A stretch of DNA of 64,000 bases from contig NZ_BMPW01000005.1 of the NCBI RefSeq assembly GCF_014647795.1, forward strand, positions 124,001 through 188,000, given 5' to 3'. The notes under the pieces were generated by a model. The model worked only from the letters and a program-made list of their open reading frames with translations. It made no database searches and had not been told where the DNA came from. Below are positions 7,517-17,372 of the stretch, in pieces. This DNA is from Actinoplanes campanulatus (GTDB lineage Bacteria; Actinomycetota; Actinomycetes; Mycobacteriales; Micromonosporaceae). The translations under genes were made by a program, and so were the position numbers. Each line of letters begins with the position of its first letter. Position 1 is the first letter of the stretch.

Positions 7517-9094
7517 ATGGCGTTGCGGATGACGGTCGGGCGCAAGTTGGCTGCTCTCGCGGCTACCGGGGCGGTGGTGGCCACGGCGATCAGTGTCACG
7601 ACATTCGTCAACGTCGCCACCATCGAGTCGGCCAATGACCTACGCCGGGAGCTCAACGTCGCCAACGCTTCGGTGATCGACCTGGACAAGTTGCAGACCG
7701 AGGCCACTCAGGCCCAGCGGGACGCCATCCTGGTCACCGCCCCTGCGATGAAAAAGGTGGTCAGCAGCAAATGGGCCACCACCCAGCAGGACATCGACAC
7801 CGACTGGAACACGATAGCCGCACTCGATCTGCCCGCCGATGTGCGCACGCGCCTGGACGCTCTCAAGACCGACTACACCGACTTCATCCAGGGCATCGAC
7901 GCCGGACTCGACCAGTTGGCCGCCGGGAAGTCGTTGGCGTTCGCCCGGACCACCCTCCTAGCGGGGGAGAAAGATGCCGCCGCGATCGAGAAGGAAATCG
8001 ACGAGACGCGCACCCTCCTCGACGCGAAGGTGCTCGAGGCGCGGGCCGGATCGGACGAGGCGAACCGCGACCTGAAAACACAGGCCCTGATCAGCCTCGG
8101 AGTGGGTTTGGTCGCGCTGGCCGTGATCGCGGTGCTCATCACCAGGTCGATCACTGGACCGCTGCGGCTGATGGTGGACGCCCTCGACCGGGTGGCGGGG
8201 CGGGACCTGACCACGACCGTCGCGGTCAAGAATCACGACGAGATCGGTGAGATGGCCGCCGGACTCGGCCGGGCCGTCCAGGCGATGCGTGAGGCCATCT
8301 CGACTGTCGGGGAGACGTCCCGCGCGCTCACCGGCGCCGCCGATGAGCTCAGCGCCGTCTCCGCCCAACTGGGCGACAACGCCGATGAGACCTCCGTGCA
8401 GGCCGGTGCGGTGTCGGTCGCCGCTGAGCAGGTGTCGACCAACGTGGACACCATGTCCGCCGCCACCGAGGAGATGACCGCCTCGATCCTGGAGATCTCC
8501 CGCAGCGCCTCGACGGCGGCCGAGGTAGCCACCGGTGCGGTGAACACCGCCCGGGAGGCGGCCGAGACGGTCCGGCGGCTGGACCAGGCGAGCGGGGAGA
8601 TCGGCTCCATCCTCATGGTGATCAAGACGATCGCCGAGCAGACCAACCTGCTCGCCCTCAACGCCACCATCGAGGCGGCCCGGGCCGGCGAGATGGGTAA
8701 GGGCTTCGCGGTGGTCGCCAGCGAGGTCAAGGACCTGGCCCAGGAGACCGCCCGCGCGACCGAGGACATCTCCCAGAAGACCACCGCGATCCAGGCCAGC
8801 ACCGGCGAGGTCACCGAGGCGATCGCCCGGATCGCCGGCGTGGTCGACCATGTCAACGAACTGCAGACCACGATCGCCGCCGCGGTCGAGCAACAGTCCG
8901 CCACCGCGTCGGAGATCAGCCGCAACGTCGGTCAGGTCGCGGCCGGCTCCAACGAGATCGCGCAGAACATCACCGGCGTCGCCTCTGCCGCCCAGTCCAC
9001 CTCCCAGGGCGCCGGAACGACCCGTCAGTCGGCCGCCGGGCTCTCCGGCATGGCCGGGCGCGTGGATGAACTGCTGCGCACGTTCAAATACTGA
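7517..9094 (+). CDS. Methyl-accepting chemotaxis protein
   Basis: 525 residues from ATG 7517 behind GAGGGA. An N-terminal membrane helix (residues about 12-33), an extracytoplasmic four-helix-type sensor region (to about 190) and a second helix ([19 protein letters not shown]) lead into a HAMP domain ([20 protein letters not shown]). The cytoplasmic signalling hairpin carries the conserved tip [19 protein letters not shown]. It senses an unknown ligand and should control CheA; no other che gene is nearby. The upstream in-frame extension to 6965 is rejected because it reads through a neighbouring gene and lacks a plausible N-terminus. It shares architecture with the receptor at 37.8-39.4 kb, but the sensor domains differ. 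Confidence 0.95.
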   Translation: MALRMTVGRKLAALAATGAVVATAISVTTFVNVATIESANDLRRELNVANASVIDLDKLQTEATQAQRDAILVTAPAMKKVVSSKWATTQQDIDTDWNTIAALDLPADVRTRLDALKTDYTDFIQGIDAGLDQLAAGKSLAFARTTLLAGEKDAAAIEKEIDETRTLLDAKVLEARAGSDEANRDLKTQALISLGVGLVALAVIAVLITRSITGPLRLMVDALDRVAGRDLTTTVAVKNHDEIGEMAAGLGRAVQAMREAISTVGETSRALTGAADELSAVSAQLGDNADETSVQAGAVSVAAEQVSTNVDTMSAATEEMTASILEISRSASTAAEVATGAVNTAREAAETVRRLDQASGEIGSILMVIKTIAEQTNLLALNATIEAARAGEMGKGFAVVASEVKDLAQETARATEDISQKTTAIQASTGEVTEAIARIAGVVDHVNELQTTIAAAVEQQSATASEISRNVGQVAAGSNEIAQNITGVASAAQSTSQGAGTTRQSAAGLSGMAGRVDELLRTFKY

Positions 9095-9139
9095 TGTCCA
9101 CCTCGCGAGCAACGTCTTCCGCAGACCAGCGGCTAGTGG

Positions 9140-10594
9140 TCAGGACTGGCGGAACAGATCGCGTACGGCCTTGCGGTTGATTTTTCCGACGCTGGTGAGC
9201 GGGACCGCGTCGAGGACGGTGACCTCGCGCGGGTATTTGTATCTGGCCATCCGGTCGCGGGTGAAAGCGACGAGTTCCGCGCCGGTGGCCTGCTGGCCGG
9301 GCGCCAACTGGACGACGGCGACCACCTCCTCGCCGCTCTCCTCGTCCGGTCTACCGACGCAGGCCGCGACCTGCACGGCCGGATGTTCGAGCAGCACGTC
9401 CTCGACATCGCGGGGGTAGACGTTGAAGCCGCCGCGGATGATGAGGTCCTTCATCCGGTCGACGACGTAGAGGTAGCCGTCGTCGTCGAGCCGGCCGATG
9501 TCGCCGGTGTGCAGCCAGCCGTCCCGGATGGTCCGCGCGGTCAGGTCCGGGTCGTTCCAGTAGCCGAGCATCACGCCGGGGCCGCGGACGCAGATCTCGC
9601 CGTCGATGATCGCGACCTCGGCGTGCGGCAGCGGTTTGCCGACGCTGCCGGCACGATGCTCGGTGAGGCTCTCCGCCGACACGACGGCGCTGGTCTCGGT
9701 CAGGCCGTAGCCCTGCAGGACGGTCACGCCGAACGCCTTCTCGGCGGCGGCGCGGATGGCGGGCGGCAGGGTGGCACCGCCCGAGCCGAAGGACCGCAGC
9801 GACGACAGGTCGTAGTCGCCGTACGGCTGGGCGAGCAGCATCTGGAGCATCGTGGGCACGACCGGGCTGGACTCGAGGCGATGCTCGGCGACCAGTTCCA
9901 GCCAGCCGGCCGGGTCGAACCAGCGTTGCAGCACCGACACGAGCCGCCGTTCGGAGTGCAGGCCGCCGATGACGACGATCAGGCCGTACGCGTGCGACAG
10001 CGGCAACGGCAGCAGCGACCTGGTGGTGTTCGCCGACCGGGCCACCTTCTCGATGCCGCGGCCGTTCTCCCACAGGCCGCGGTGGCTGAGCATGACGCCT
10101 TTGGCTCGTCCGGTGGTGCCGCCGGTGTAGAGCAGTGCCGCGAGGTCGTCGTCGGCGCGCGGTTCGATCCCGGCGGGTTCCCCGGTTTCGAGGTCGGCGT
10201 AGTTGCCGCCGATGACGAACGTCGTGATGCCCAGCCCGTCGGCGGCCTTGCCGAACAGTCCGGCCAGCTCCGGGCTGATGATCGCCGCGGTGGCGCCCGA
10301 GTCGGTGAGGATGTGCCGCAGCTCCGGCTCGCTCTGCAGGAAGATCACCGGGGTCACCACCGCACCGGCCCGCCAGATCGCCCGGTAGGAGATGAACACC
10401 TCCGGCGTGTTCATCGTCATCACGACCACCCGGTCCCCCGGCCGCACCCCGTGCGCGCGCAGCCCGGCGGCCACCCGGGTGGACCGTTCGTGGATCTCCG
10501 TCGAGGTCAGCCACCGGCCTTCGAAGAACAGCGACTCGTAGTGGCCGAGACGCTGGTACGCCTGCTCCGCGAGAACGCCGAGGTGGTGACTCAT
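9140..10594 (-). CDS. Class I adenylate-forming acyl-CoA ligase (FadD-like)
   Basis: 484 residues. The ATP/AMP-binding P-loop [13 protein letters not shown] lies near residue 155, the A5-type motif [10 protein letters not shown] near 290, and the hinge and ligase motifs [16 protein letters not shown] and [16 protein letters not shown] near 370-400. The catalytic lysine region ([11 protein letters not shown]) is near the C-terminus. It should activate a carboxylic acid with ATP and load it on CoA. Its ATG overlaps the stop of the acyl-CoA dehydrogenase by four bases, so it is the last gene of the P450-dehydrogenase-dehydrogenase-ligase operon. That makes fatty-acid or side-chain catabolism the likely role. 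Confidence 0.92.
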   Translation of the reverse strand: MSHHLGVLAEQAYQRLGHYESLFFEGRWLTSTEIHERSTRVAAGLRAHGVRPGDRVVVMTMNTPEVFISYRAIWRAGAVVTPVIFLQSEPELRHILTDSGATAAIISPELAGLFGKAADGLGITTFVIGGNYADLETGEPAGIEPRADDDLAALLYTGGTTGRAKGVMLSHRGLWENGRGIEKVARSANTTRSLLPLPLSHAYGLIVVIGGLHSERRLVSVLQRWFDPAGWLELVAEHRLESSPVVPTMLQMLLAQPYGDYDLSSLRSFGSGGATLPPAIRAAAEKAFGVTVLQGYGLTETSAVVSAESLTEHRAGSVGKPLPHAEVAIIDGEICVRGPGVMLGYWNDPDLTARTIRDGWLHTGDIGRLDDDGYLYVVDRMKDLIIRGGFNVYPRDVEDVLLEHPAVQVAACVGRPDEESGEEVVAVVQLAPGQQATGAELVAFTRDRMARYKYPREVTVLDAVPLTSVGKINRKAVRDLFRQS

Positions 10595-11571
10595 CGCGCC
10601 GCCTCCCCCATCGCGAGCCGCGCGACCTCGTCGAAGGCCGCCACATCGTCACCGAGCAGGAACCGGTCGGTCTTGGCGCGCCGCCAGTACAGGTGGGCAT
10701 CGTGTTCCCAGGTGTACCCGATACCGCCGTGCACCTGGATCACCGTCTCGGCCGCGAGTTCCAGGGTGGTCGCCGCGGCGGCCTTCGCGGCGGCCGAGGC
10801 CAGCGGCAGTTCGCCGGGTGCCCGGTCGGCGGCCCAGGCGGCCCACCAGACCAGCGACCGCAGCTGCTCCACCGCGACGTAGACGTCGACGAGCATGTGC
10901 TTGACGGCCTGGTAGGAGCCGATCGGGCGGCCGAACGTGTGCCGCTCCTTCGCATACTCGACGCCCATCTCCAACAGCCGGGCGGCGGCCCCCAGGCCTT
11001 CGGCCGCCAGGATGGTACGGCCGACGCGCTCCGCTTTCCGCCACAGTGGGCGCGCGTCGCGTACCAGATCGGTGGTCTCGCCCAGGGTGACGTCACCGAG
11101 ACCGCGAGTCGCGTCGATCGGCCGGCGTGCCATCACCTCGCCCGGCCCGCAGACCAGCGTGCCGTCACGCAGCGTGAGGAAGGTGTCGGAGCCGATCGCG
11201 TCCAGAACCGGGCTTGCGTCGTCGATGACCGCGACGGCCAGGCTGCCGTCGGCGAGTCCGGCAAGCCGGTCCGGAAAACCTTCGAGGAGTACGGCGGCGC
11301 GCGCGAAGTTCACCAGGGACGGACCCGCGAGGACCCGTCCGGCCTGCTCGGCGACCACGGCGAGCTGGAGGACGGTGCCGCCTCCCCCACCGTGGCTCTC
11401 CGGGATGGTGATCGTCGCGTAACCGCTTTTGATCAGCTCGGCACGGCCCGGCCGCACACCGGCGCCCTCGTCGAGCGCGGCCCGGGCGGCCGCCGGGGAG
11501 GCCGAGCCGGACAGGAAGTCACGGGCGCCGCCGGCGAGGTCGAGGTGCTCCTGATCCAGATCGAAGTTCAT
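10591..11571 (-). CDS. Acyl-CoA dehydrogenase, short subunit
   Basis: 326 residues from ATG 11571; the open frame upstream only shadows the neighbour. N-terminal alpha domain ([18 protein letters not shown]), middle beta domain, and C-terminal helical domain with the flavin/CoA-contact segment [19 protein letters not shown] and the late motif [20 protein letters not shown]. It is about 50 residues shorter than typical 380-residue members. Adjacent short and long dehydrogenases are known to form alpha2beta2 heterotetramers in steroid side-chain degradation (FadE28/FadE29-type). The overlapping upstream partner suggests the same here, by inference. FAD-dependent alpha,beta-desaturation of an acyl-CoA is expected. 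Confidence 0.9.
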   Translation of the reverse strand: MNFDLDQEHLDLAGGARDFLSGSASPAAARAALDEGAGVRPGRAELIKSGYATITIPESHGGGGGTVLQLAVVAEQAGRVLAGPSLVNFARAAVLLEGFPDRLAGLADGSLAVAVIDDASPVLDAIGSDTFLTLRDGTLVCGPGEVMARRPIDATRGLGDVTLGETTDLVRDARPLWRKAERVGRTILAAEGLGAAARLLEMGVEYAKERHTFGRPIGSYQAVKHMLVDVYVAVEQLRSLVWWAAWAADRAPGELPLASAAAKAAAATTLELAAETVIQVHGGIGYTWEHDAHLYWRRAKTDRFLLGDDVAAFDEVARLAMGEAAR

Positions 11572-12725
11572 CCGATGCTCTCCCTGAACGTGACGCCCTT
11601 GTCCGCACGAGGTTCCGCGGGCAGGCCGAGGACCCGCTCGCCGATGATGTTGCGCAGCACCTGGTCGCTGCCGCCGGCGATGGCCATGCCGGGCAGCAGC
11701 GCCTGCATGTCCTGCCACTCGGCGCCACCGGTCGCCGCGTCCGGGCCGAGCACGCGTACGGCGAGGTCGGTCAGGTCCCGCGCCGATCGGGTGCCGCTGA
11801 GCTTGCCCGCCGACGCCTCCGGGCCGGGCAGTTCACCACGGCTCAGCTTCGACAACTGCCGGTAGCCGGTGTAGCGGGCGCCGAGCGCGGCCACGTACCC
11901 CCGGCCCAGCTCCTGACGGGCCAGCACCTGCCGGTCCTCGGGGAGCGCGCCGATGTGCGCGGCGACGTGCCGGGCCACCGCCTCCGGTTTCGGGCCGATC
12001 GACGTGCCACCGCCGCCGAGCGACAGCCGCTCGCTCATCAGCGTCGTCAGCGCCACCCGCCAGCCGTCGCCGACGTCGCCGAGGCGCTCGTCGTCGGGGA
12101 TCCGCACGTCGTCGAAGAACACCTCGTTGAAATGGGAGTCGCCGTTCATCTGCCGCAGCGGCCGGACCGTGACACCGGGTGCCTTCATGTCGACCACGAA
12201 CATCGTGAGGCCGCGGTGTTTCGGCACGTCCGGGTCGGTACGCGTGAGCAGGATCCCGAAGTCGGCCAGGTGGGCGAGCGTCGTCCACACCTTCTGCCCG
12301 CTGACCCGCCAGCCGTCGCCGTCCCGGACCGCCCGCGTGCGCAGGGCGGCCAGGTCGCTGCCGGCCGACGGTTCGCTGAACAGCTGACACCACAGGTCGT
12401 CGGCCCGTAGCAGCCGTTTGAGGTAGCGCTGCCGTTGCCGCTCGCTGCCGTGCACGATCACGGTGGGGCCGCACATGCCGATCCCGATCAGGTTGATCAG
12501 CGGGGGCAGGCCGCGCCGGGCCGTCTCCTGGTCGACGATCGCCTGCTGCATCGGTGTGCCGCCACGACCGCCGGCCTCGACCGGCCAGGTGACACCGACG
12601 AACCCGGCGTCGTACAGGGTGGCCTGCCAGGCCCGCGGCTGCTCCGGCACGGGCGGGTGCCGCTCCAGGAAGGCACGCACCTCCGCCCGCCAGGCCGCCT
12701 CGTCGGGGGTGTCGTCGAAATCCAT
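11568..12725 (-). CDS. Acyl-CoA dehydrogenase, long subunit
   Basis: 385 residues, full family length. Visible landmarks are CGPTVIVHGSERQRQRYL, the FAD-binding segment QLFSEPSAGSDLAALRTRA, GQKVWTTLAHLADFGILL and NEVFFDDVRIPDDERLG. The C-terminal domain includes LRNIIGERVLGLP. It uses FAD to oxidise acyl-CoA and passes electrons to ETF. Its stop overlaps the ATG of the next dehydrogenase (ATGA), and nine bases separate its start from the P450 stop, so the four genes are one operon. The pair resembles the heteromeric dehydrogenases of sterol catabolism more than single-gene fatty-acid beta-oxidation enzymes. Confidence 0.92.
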   Translation of the reverse strand: MDFDDTPDEAAWRAEVRAFLERHPPVPEQPRAWQATLYDAGFVGVTWPVEAGGRGGTPMQQAIVDQETARRGLPPLINLIGIGMCGPTVIVHGSERQRQRYLKRLLRADDLWCQLFSEPSAGSDLAALRTRAVRDGDGWRVSGQKVWTTLAHLADFGILLTRTDPDVPKHRGLTMFVVDMKAPGVTVRPLRQMNGDSHFNEVFFDDVRIPDDERLGDVGDGWRVALTTLMSERLSLGGGGTSIGPKPEAVARHVAAHIGALPEDRQVLARQELGRGYVAALGARYTGYRQLSKLSRGELPGPEASAGKLSGTRSARDLTDLAVRVLGPDAATGGAEWQDMQALLPGMAIAGGSDQVLRNIIGERVLGLPAEPRADKGVTFRESIG

Positions 12726-12734
12726 CCTCGTCCC

Positions 12735-14087
12735 TCAGTTCCTGATCAGGGTGATCGGCTGGCCGTCCTTCGGGAACGGCAGCGCATGGTGGTCCAGCGG
12801 CGCCACATAATCGGGGTCCACGTTCCAGTGGTACCCGCCCAGCAGCCGGTGCAGGATCGCCTTCACCTCGAGGCCACCGAAGTGCATGCCGATGCATTTG
12901 TGGACGCCGCCGCCGAACGGCATCCAGGCGAACCGGTGCGACCGGTCCTCCCGGCGATCCGGGCCGAATCGTTCCGGGTCGAAAACGGTGGGATCGGCCC
13001 AGTACTCCGGCATCAGATGGGTGAACTGGATGCCGAGCGAGCAGAACGTGTCGGCCGGGATGCGCACCCCCTGCACGACGGTGTCCTTGACCGTGTAGCG
13101 GACCAGCACCGGAACCGGCGCCCGCAGCCGCAGCGCCTCCCGCATGACCAGGTCGACCGAGACGAGCGAGTCCAGTCCGGCCCGGTCCGGGGCCGGCCCG
13201 AGCGCCAGCGCCTCGGCCCGGCAGCGTTCCTGCCAGTCAGGGTGCTGGCCGAGGTATTGCAGGATCGCCGTGGTGGTGATGGTGGATGTGTCGTGCGCCG
13301 CCATCATCAGGAAGATCATGTGGTTGATGACGTCGTCGTCGCTGAACCGGTCGCCGTCCTCGGTCTCGATGTGGCAGAGCACCGAGAAGATGTCGTCACT
13401 GACCGTGGCCCGTTTCGCCGGCAGGTAGCCGCGCAGGAACCGCTCCAGCTTCCGCCGCCCTCGGTAGGCGCGTCCCCAGCGGGTCATCGGCACGTCCGCC
13501 CGGACGATGCCGGCGGCGGCCTGCACACAGGCGATGAACGCCCGGTTGATCCGGTCCATCTCGTCCCGGCCGGCGCCGCCCACCCCGCCCATGAACAGGT
13601 CGGCGGCGATGTCCAGGGTGAGCTGCTTGAGCCGCCAGTACGCCGGCACCTCCGTACCGGTCTCCCAGCCCGCCAGGGCGCGTTCGACGGCCGGATGCAG
13701 GCGGCGGGTGTAGCCGTCCAGCCGCTGCGGGGTGAACGCCTCCTGCATGATCCGCCGGTGACCGTGGTGGTCGTCGAAGTCGATGAGCATGAGGCCGCGG
13801 CGGAAGAACGGCCCGACCAGCTGCGACCAGGCCGGCCCGTTGGCGAACGCCTTGTCCCGGTTCTGCAGCGCCTCGCCGCAGGCGTCCGGCCCGAGCAGCA
13901 TCGCCGTCGTCTTCCCGAACATGTACGACGGCGCGACCGGCCCGTAGTGCTCCCAGTGACGTTGGTAGAGCGCGACCGGATCCCGCTGGTATTTGAAGAG
14001 ATTGCCCACCCAGGGCAGACCTCGATCCTCGCCTCGAAGGCGCGGAAGGGGGCGCGGGTCAACCTGTTCCCGAGTCTCGGCCGCCAT
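12735..14087 (-). CDS. Cytochrome P450
   Basis: 450 residues, soluble bacterial type. I-helix oxygen-activation motif AAHDTST, K-helix E-x-x-R in MREALRLR, PERF region DPERFGPDR, and heme loop FGGGVHKCIG with proximal cysteine C398. It catalyses monooxygenation with an external ferredoxin/reductase, neither of which is encoded nearby. First gene of the four-gene catabolic operon. The order P450, FadE, FadE recalls the cyp125-fadE28-fadE29 segment of the mycobacterial igr cholesterol operon, but the following gene is a ligase, so the substrate remains open. The divergent ZIP gene starts 144 bp away, and that gap should hold this operon's promoter. Confidence 0.94.
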   Translation of the reverse strand: MAAETREQVDPRPLPRLRGEDRGLPWVGNLFKYQRDPVALYQRHWEHYGPVAPSYMFGKTTAMLLGPDACGEALQNRDKAFANGPAWSQLVGPFFRRGLMLIDFDDHHGHRRIMQEAFTPQRLDGYTRRLHPAVERALAGWETGTEVPAYWRLKQLTLDIAADLFMGGVGGAGRDEMDRINRAFIACVQAAAGIVRADVPMTRWGRAYRGRRKLERFLRGYLPAKRATVSDDIFSVLCHIETEDGDRFSDDDVINHMIFLMMAAHDTSTITTTAILQYLGQHPDWQERCRAEALALGPAPDRAGLDSLVSVDLVMREALRLRAPVPVLVRYTVKDTVVQGVRIPADTFCSLGIQFTHLMPEYWADPTVFDPERFGPDRREDRSHRFAWMPFGGGVHKCIGMHFGGLEVKAILHRLLGGYHWNVDPDYVAPLDHHALPFPKDGQPITLIRN

Positions 14088-14231
14088 TGGCTCTCACCTC
14101 GAAGAGTCGCATCCTCGTATCGGCCAGCGTGATTCTCCGAGGGAGCCCCTGTCAATGTCCGCGGCGCCCGCCCGCGTGAGCGATCGCCGCACCGCCGCTG
14201 TTGATCATGGTTCAACTCGTACGCTCGCTGC

Positions 14232-14990
14232 ATGGTGCCCATGTGGTTGCAGGCCGGATTCTGGGGGCTGTTCGCGGGGTCGGCGCTGCTGCTCGGCGCG
14301 GCGATCGGCTACCTGGCCAAGGTGCCCCGCCGGCTGCTGGCGTCGGTGATGGCGTTCGGCGCCGGCGTGCTGCTGTCGACCGTAGCCTTCGAGTTGATCG
14401 ACGAGGCCTACAAGCAGGGCGGCATGCGGCCCACCACCATCGGCGCCGCGGCCGGCGCACTGATCTACACCGGCTGCAACATCCTGCTCGCCCGGCGCGG
14501 CGCCCGCCACCGCAAACGCTCCGGAGATCAACAACCTTCAGAGCAGGAACAGGACGGATCGGGTACGGCCATCGCGCTCGGCGCGTTGCTCGACGGCGTC
14601 CCGGAGTCCATCGTCATCGGGACGAGCCTGCTCAGCGGCGGTACGGTGGGGGCGGTGACGGTCGCCGCGGTGTTCATCAGCAACGTCCCCGAGGGCCTGT
14701 CCAGCGCCGCCGGCATGCGCGCCGCGGGCCGAAGCCGCCTGTACGTGTTCGGCCTGTGGACCGGCATCGCCGTGATCAGCGGCCTGGCCGCGCTCGCGGG
14801 CTACACCGTCCTCGGTGACGCCTCCGACGCCCTGATGGCGTCCATCATCGCCCTGGCCGGCGGCGCGATCCTGTCGATGGTCGCCGACACTATGATCCCG
14901 GAGGCCTTCGAGAACGCCCACCTGCTGGTCGGCCTGATCACCGTGGCCGGCTTCCTGCTGGCCTACGGCGTCTCCCAACTGGAACCCTGA
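14232..14990 (+). CDS. ZIP family metal transporter
   Basis: 252 residues, about eight membrane helices with a hydrophilic loop at about 98-115 (RRGARHRKRSGDQQ). The core ZIP signatures are present: LGALLDGVPESIVIG in helix IV and FISNVPEGLSSA in helix V, giving the metal-binding D/E/N residues of the transport site. It imports (or in the GufA-like branch possibly exports) Zn2+ or related divalent ions across the cytoplasmic membrane. ATG 14232 and ATG 14241 are both possible starts. It is monocistronic and followed by a strong hairpin. Confidence 0.9.
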   Translation: MVPMWLQAGFWGLFAGSALLLGAAIGYLAKVPRRLLASVMAFGAGVLLSTVAFELIDEAYKQGGMRPTTIGAAAGALIYTGCNILLARRGARHRKRSGDQQPSEQEQDGSGTAIALGALLDGVPESIVIGTSLLSGGTVGAVTVAAVFISNVPEGLSSAAGMRAAGRSRLYVFGLWTGIAVISGLAALAGYTVLGDASDALMASIIALAGGAILSMVADTMIPEAFENAHLLVGLITVAGFLLAYGVSQLEP

Positions 14991-15024
14991 CCCCGCAACC
15001 AGTTCCAAGGTGCGGCGGCGGGCC

Positions 15025-15060
15025 GCCGAGCATGCGGCGGCCGTACGCCGCATGCTCGGC
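15025..15060. terminator. Perfect 15-bp hairpin between convergent genes
   Basis: Left arm GCCGAGCATGCGGCG (15025-15039), loop GCCGTA, right arm fully complementary (15046-15060). It lies between the ZIP gene stop and the end of the converging Roadblock-like gene. There is no T-tract, which is common for actinobacterial terminators; it could serve both directions. Confidence 0.7.
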
Positions 15061-15134
15061 TACGGCACCTACCTATGGCGGGCACCCGCGACTCCTGCGC
15101 CACTCATTCTCGCCGACGGCGCCGCCAACCGTGA

Positions 15135-15506
15135 TCAAAGGTCGAGCCGGCGCTCGACCGCGCGCAGTTGGTGGCGGGCCATGGCCAGGTTCGACCGGTC
15201 CTTGTTCAGGACCAGATAAAGGAACAGGCCCTTGCCGGATCGGCTGCTCAAGGGTCGGATCAGGTGATACTGGGTATCCAGCGTGATCAGAATGTCCTCG
15301 ACCTTTTCCATGAGGTTGAGCATCTCCATCGCGCGCAGCTTCGCGCGCACCACGTCTGTGTTGCCGGCAGCAGCGACCGTCAGGTCGAGATCCTTGCCGC
15401 CTCCGACGGTACCCAGCGCCATGCCGCTGGTGTGATCGACGAGTGCCGCCCCAATGGACCCTTCGATCTGCATGACGTCCTTGAGCGCCACGTCCATTTC
15501 TGCCAT
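15135..15506 (-). CDS. Roadblock/LC7-like small protein
   Basis: 123 residues from ATG 15506 behind GAGGAG; an upstream in-frame ATG would add about 24 unlikely residues. The pattern (IEGSIGAALVDHTSGMALG, then a central helix and EDILITLDTQYHLIRPL) matches the alpha-beta Roadblock/LC7 fold. In actinomycetes this fold pairs with small Ras-like GTPases, as MglB does, or regulates them. No GTPase or histidine-kinase partner is next to it. The role is therefore unknown beyond likely dimerisation and regulation. Confidence 0.65.
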   Translation of the reverse strand: MAEMDVALKDVMQIEGSIGAALVDHTSGMALGTVGGGKDLDLTVAAAGNTDVVRAKLRAMEMLNLMEKVEDILITLDTQYHLIRPLSSRSGKGLFLYLVLNKDRSNLAMARHQLRAVERRLDL

Positions 15507-15839
15507 GTCCAACTCCTCGGAGCTCGGGTGTGGTGATGCACCGAGGATGGCCGCGGCAGGCGGAAGTCGATCGCACATGCTGTCCGGCGCACTCTGACCG
15601 ATAGATGGGAGTCTTCAATCAGTGGAGTTCGACTTGAAGACTTTCGCAACTGCGCAAGTCGACAAGCACGGAAGGTCATTCAAACCCCGGCGCGGTGACG
15701 GTGCGCAGTACGGTCCGGTGTAGTCGGCATGATCCGGTGCGGGAGCGCCATCTATCGGCTCCACCCGGCAGTGGATCATCACGAGGTCAGCGCGACCTAT
15801 TCGTCCCGGGTGGGCGGATGATGCCGGTAGGGTCCGGGT

Positions 15840-17108
15840 GTGTCGAGTGCACGAGGATCCGGCGGAGCGGAGGCGCTACGGCGGATGCTGCGTGAGGCGC
15901 ATCAGGCCCGGCCCGAGGATCTTCCGGGGATGGCGATGCGGGCCGCCGCACTGCTCGGGGCGACCGCCATCGTGATCTACCTGGTCGACCATCAGCAGCG
16001 GGTGCTGACTCCGCTGCTGCACGGCTCGGCGCCGCACCGCACCCCGATCGACGTGGACGGGACCCTGCCCGGCCGGGCGTTCACGCTGGTCACGCCGTTC
16101 GCGGGCGGGGACTGTCCGGAGGGCGGGCGGTGGTGGCTGCCGCTGCTGGACGGCACCGAGCGGCTGGGGGTGATCGAGGTGGTGACCGGCGGCGCGCCGG
16201 GCGACGACGCGCCCGACGAGTACGTGTCGGTGGCGTCGCTACTGGGTGAACTGGTGGTGACGCGCGGCGCGTACGGCGACGGTATCGAAGTCGTCCGCCG
16301 CCGGGAGCCGATGCGACTGGGCGCGGAGATGTTGCGGGCACAGCTGCCGCCGCTCACGTTCTCCACCGGGCACGTGGTGATCAGCGGGATGCTGGAGCCG
16401 TGCTACGACGTCGGCGGGGACGCGTTCGACTATGCCGTCAACGGCGACACCGTTCACCTGGCGCTGTTCGACGCCGTAGGGCACGGATCGAGTTCCGGCT
16501 TGCGTGCGGTGACACTGGCGTCGGCCGCGCTGGCCGCCTACCGCAACGCCCGCCGCGGTGGGCTGGACCTGACGGCGACCTACCACCACATCGACGCCGG
16601 GGTCGCCGCCCTCGAACGGCCGGGTCTGATCACCGCGGTCCTGGCCGAGCTGGATCAGCGTAACGGCATGCTCCGGGTGATCTCGGCGGGGCATCCGGGC
16701 GGCCTGATCGTACGGGGCGGCAGTGTCGTTCGGATGCTGCCCACGCCGACCGCGCTGCCGGTGCCGCTCGGCCACCGGCGAGCGCCCGTCGTCGCGGCGG
16801 AATGCCTGGAGCCCGGCGACCGGCTGCTGCTCTACACCGACGGCATCATCGAGGCGCGTTCCCGCGACGGGGAGGAGTTCGGGCTCGACCGGTTGACCGA
16901 CTTCACGGTCCGGGCCACGGCCGACGGGCTGGCAGCGCCGGAGACGGCCCGCCGGTTGGTGCACGCGATCCTGGAGCATCAGCACGGCGTGCTGCAGGAC
17001 GACGCCACCTTGCTGCTGGTCGAGTACCGGGGCCCGGCACACACCCCGCCGGAGCCGTTCACTACGCCGGCCAGCGATCCGCTGGACTCACCGGGAAGCG
17101 CCGATTAG
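15840..17108 (+). CDS. GAF-like sensor linked to SpoIIE/PP2C-type phosphatase
   Basis: 422 residues from GTG 15840. Residues about 25-140 look like a degenerate GAF sensor (AAALLGATAIVIYLVDHQQR). The PP2C/SpoIIE domain begins near 175: CYDVGGDAFDYAV with metal-binding Asp residues, DAVGHGSSSG, LLLYTDGIIEARSRDG and QDDATLLLVEY. All Asp positions expected for two Mn/Mg ions are visible. Such RsbU-like proteins dephosphorylate anti-anti-sigma (STAS) proteins in partner-switching pathways. No STAS/anti-sigma pair lies directly beside it, but an HATPase-like protein is encoded convergently at 17.4-17.7 kb. Confidence 0.9.
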   Translation: MSSARGSGGAEALRRMLREAHQARPEDLPGMAMRAAALLGATAIVIYLVDHQQRVLTPLLHGSAPHRTPIDVDGTLPGRAFTLVTPFAGGDCPEGGRWWLPLLDGTERLGVIEVVTGGAPGDDAPDEYVSVASLLGELVVTRGAYGDGIEVVRRREPMRLGAEMLRAQLPPLTFSTGHVVISGMLEPCYDVGGDAFDYAVNGDTVHLALFDAVGHGSSSGLRAVTLASAALAAYRNARRGGLDLTATYHHIDAGVAALERPGLITAVLAELDQRNGMLRVISAGHPGGLIVRGGSVVRMLPTPTALPVPLGHRRAPVVAAECLEPGDRLLLYTDGIIEARSRDGEEFGLDRLTDFTVRATADGLAAPETARRLVHAILEHQHGVLQDDATLLLVEYRGPAHTPPEPFTTPASDPLDSPGSAD

Positions 17109-17160
17109 CAGCCGCCAGCCGAGTTGGCCGTCGAGATTGCGTCCGCACTCCGCGCGCCCG

Positions 17161-17189
17161 GCGGGGGTAGATCGGTTGGATACCCCCGC
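17161..17189. terminator. Nine-bp perfect hairpin between convergent genes
   Basis: GCGGGGGTA and TACCCCCGC pair perfectly around an 11-base loop, 53 bp after the phosphatase stop. No T-run follows. It fits termination of the phosphatase gene and possibly of the opposing one. Confidence 0.6.
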
Positions 17190-17372
17190 GTGTGCTGCCG
17201 CTGGCGCTGGGTGGGTGGTTGCGATGGTGCTTGCCAGGCACTCGGGGCGTGGCTCCCGGCCGTCCGTTCTCGTCGAGCCATCCGCAGCATCGATGTAAAT
17301 CTTGAGCGATTGTCGCTGACGGCGCGATCTTGAGCGATCGCGGCCATCCGGATGTATCCGATCACCCAGGAT

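Noticed and set aside
9095-9139. Short CCGC...GCGG pairing as terminator between convergent genes
   Set aside because: Only a four-base stem, too weak to call.
17299-17338. Direct repeat ATCTTGAGCGAT, twice 28 bp apart, as a possible attachment site or operator
   Set aside because: Twelve bases in a short intergenic gap, with no integrase or mobile gene nearby and no palindromic symmetry.
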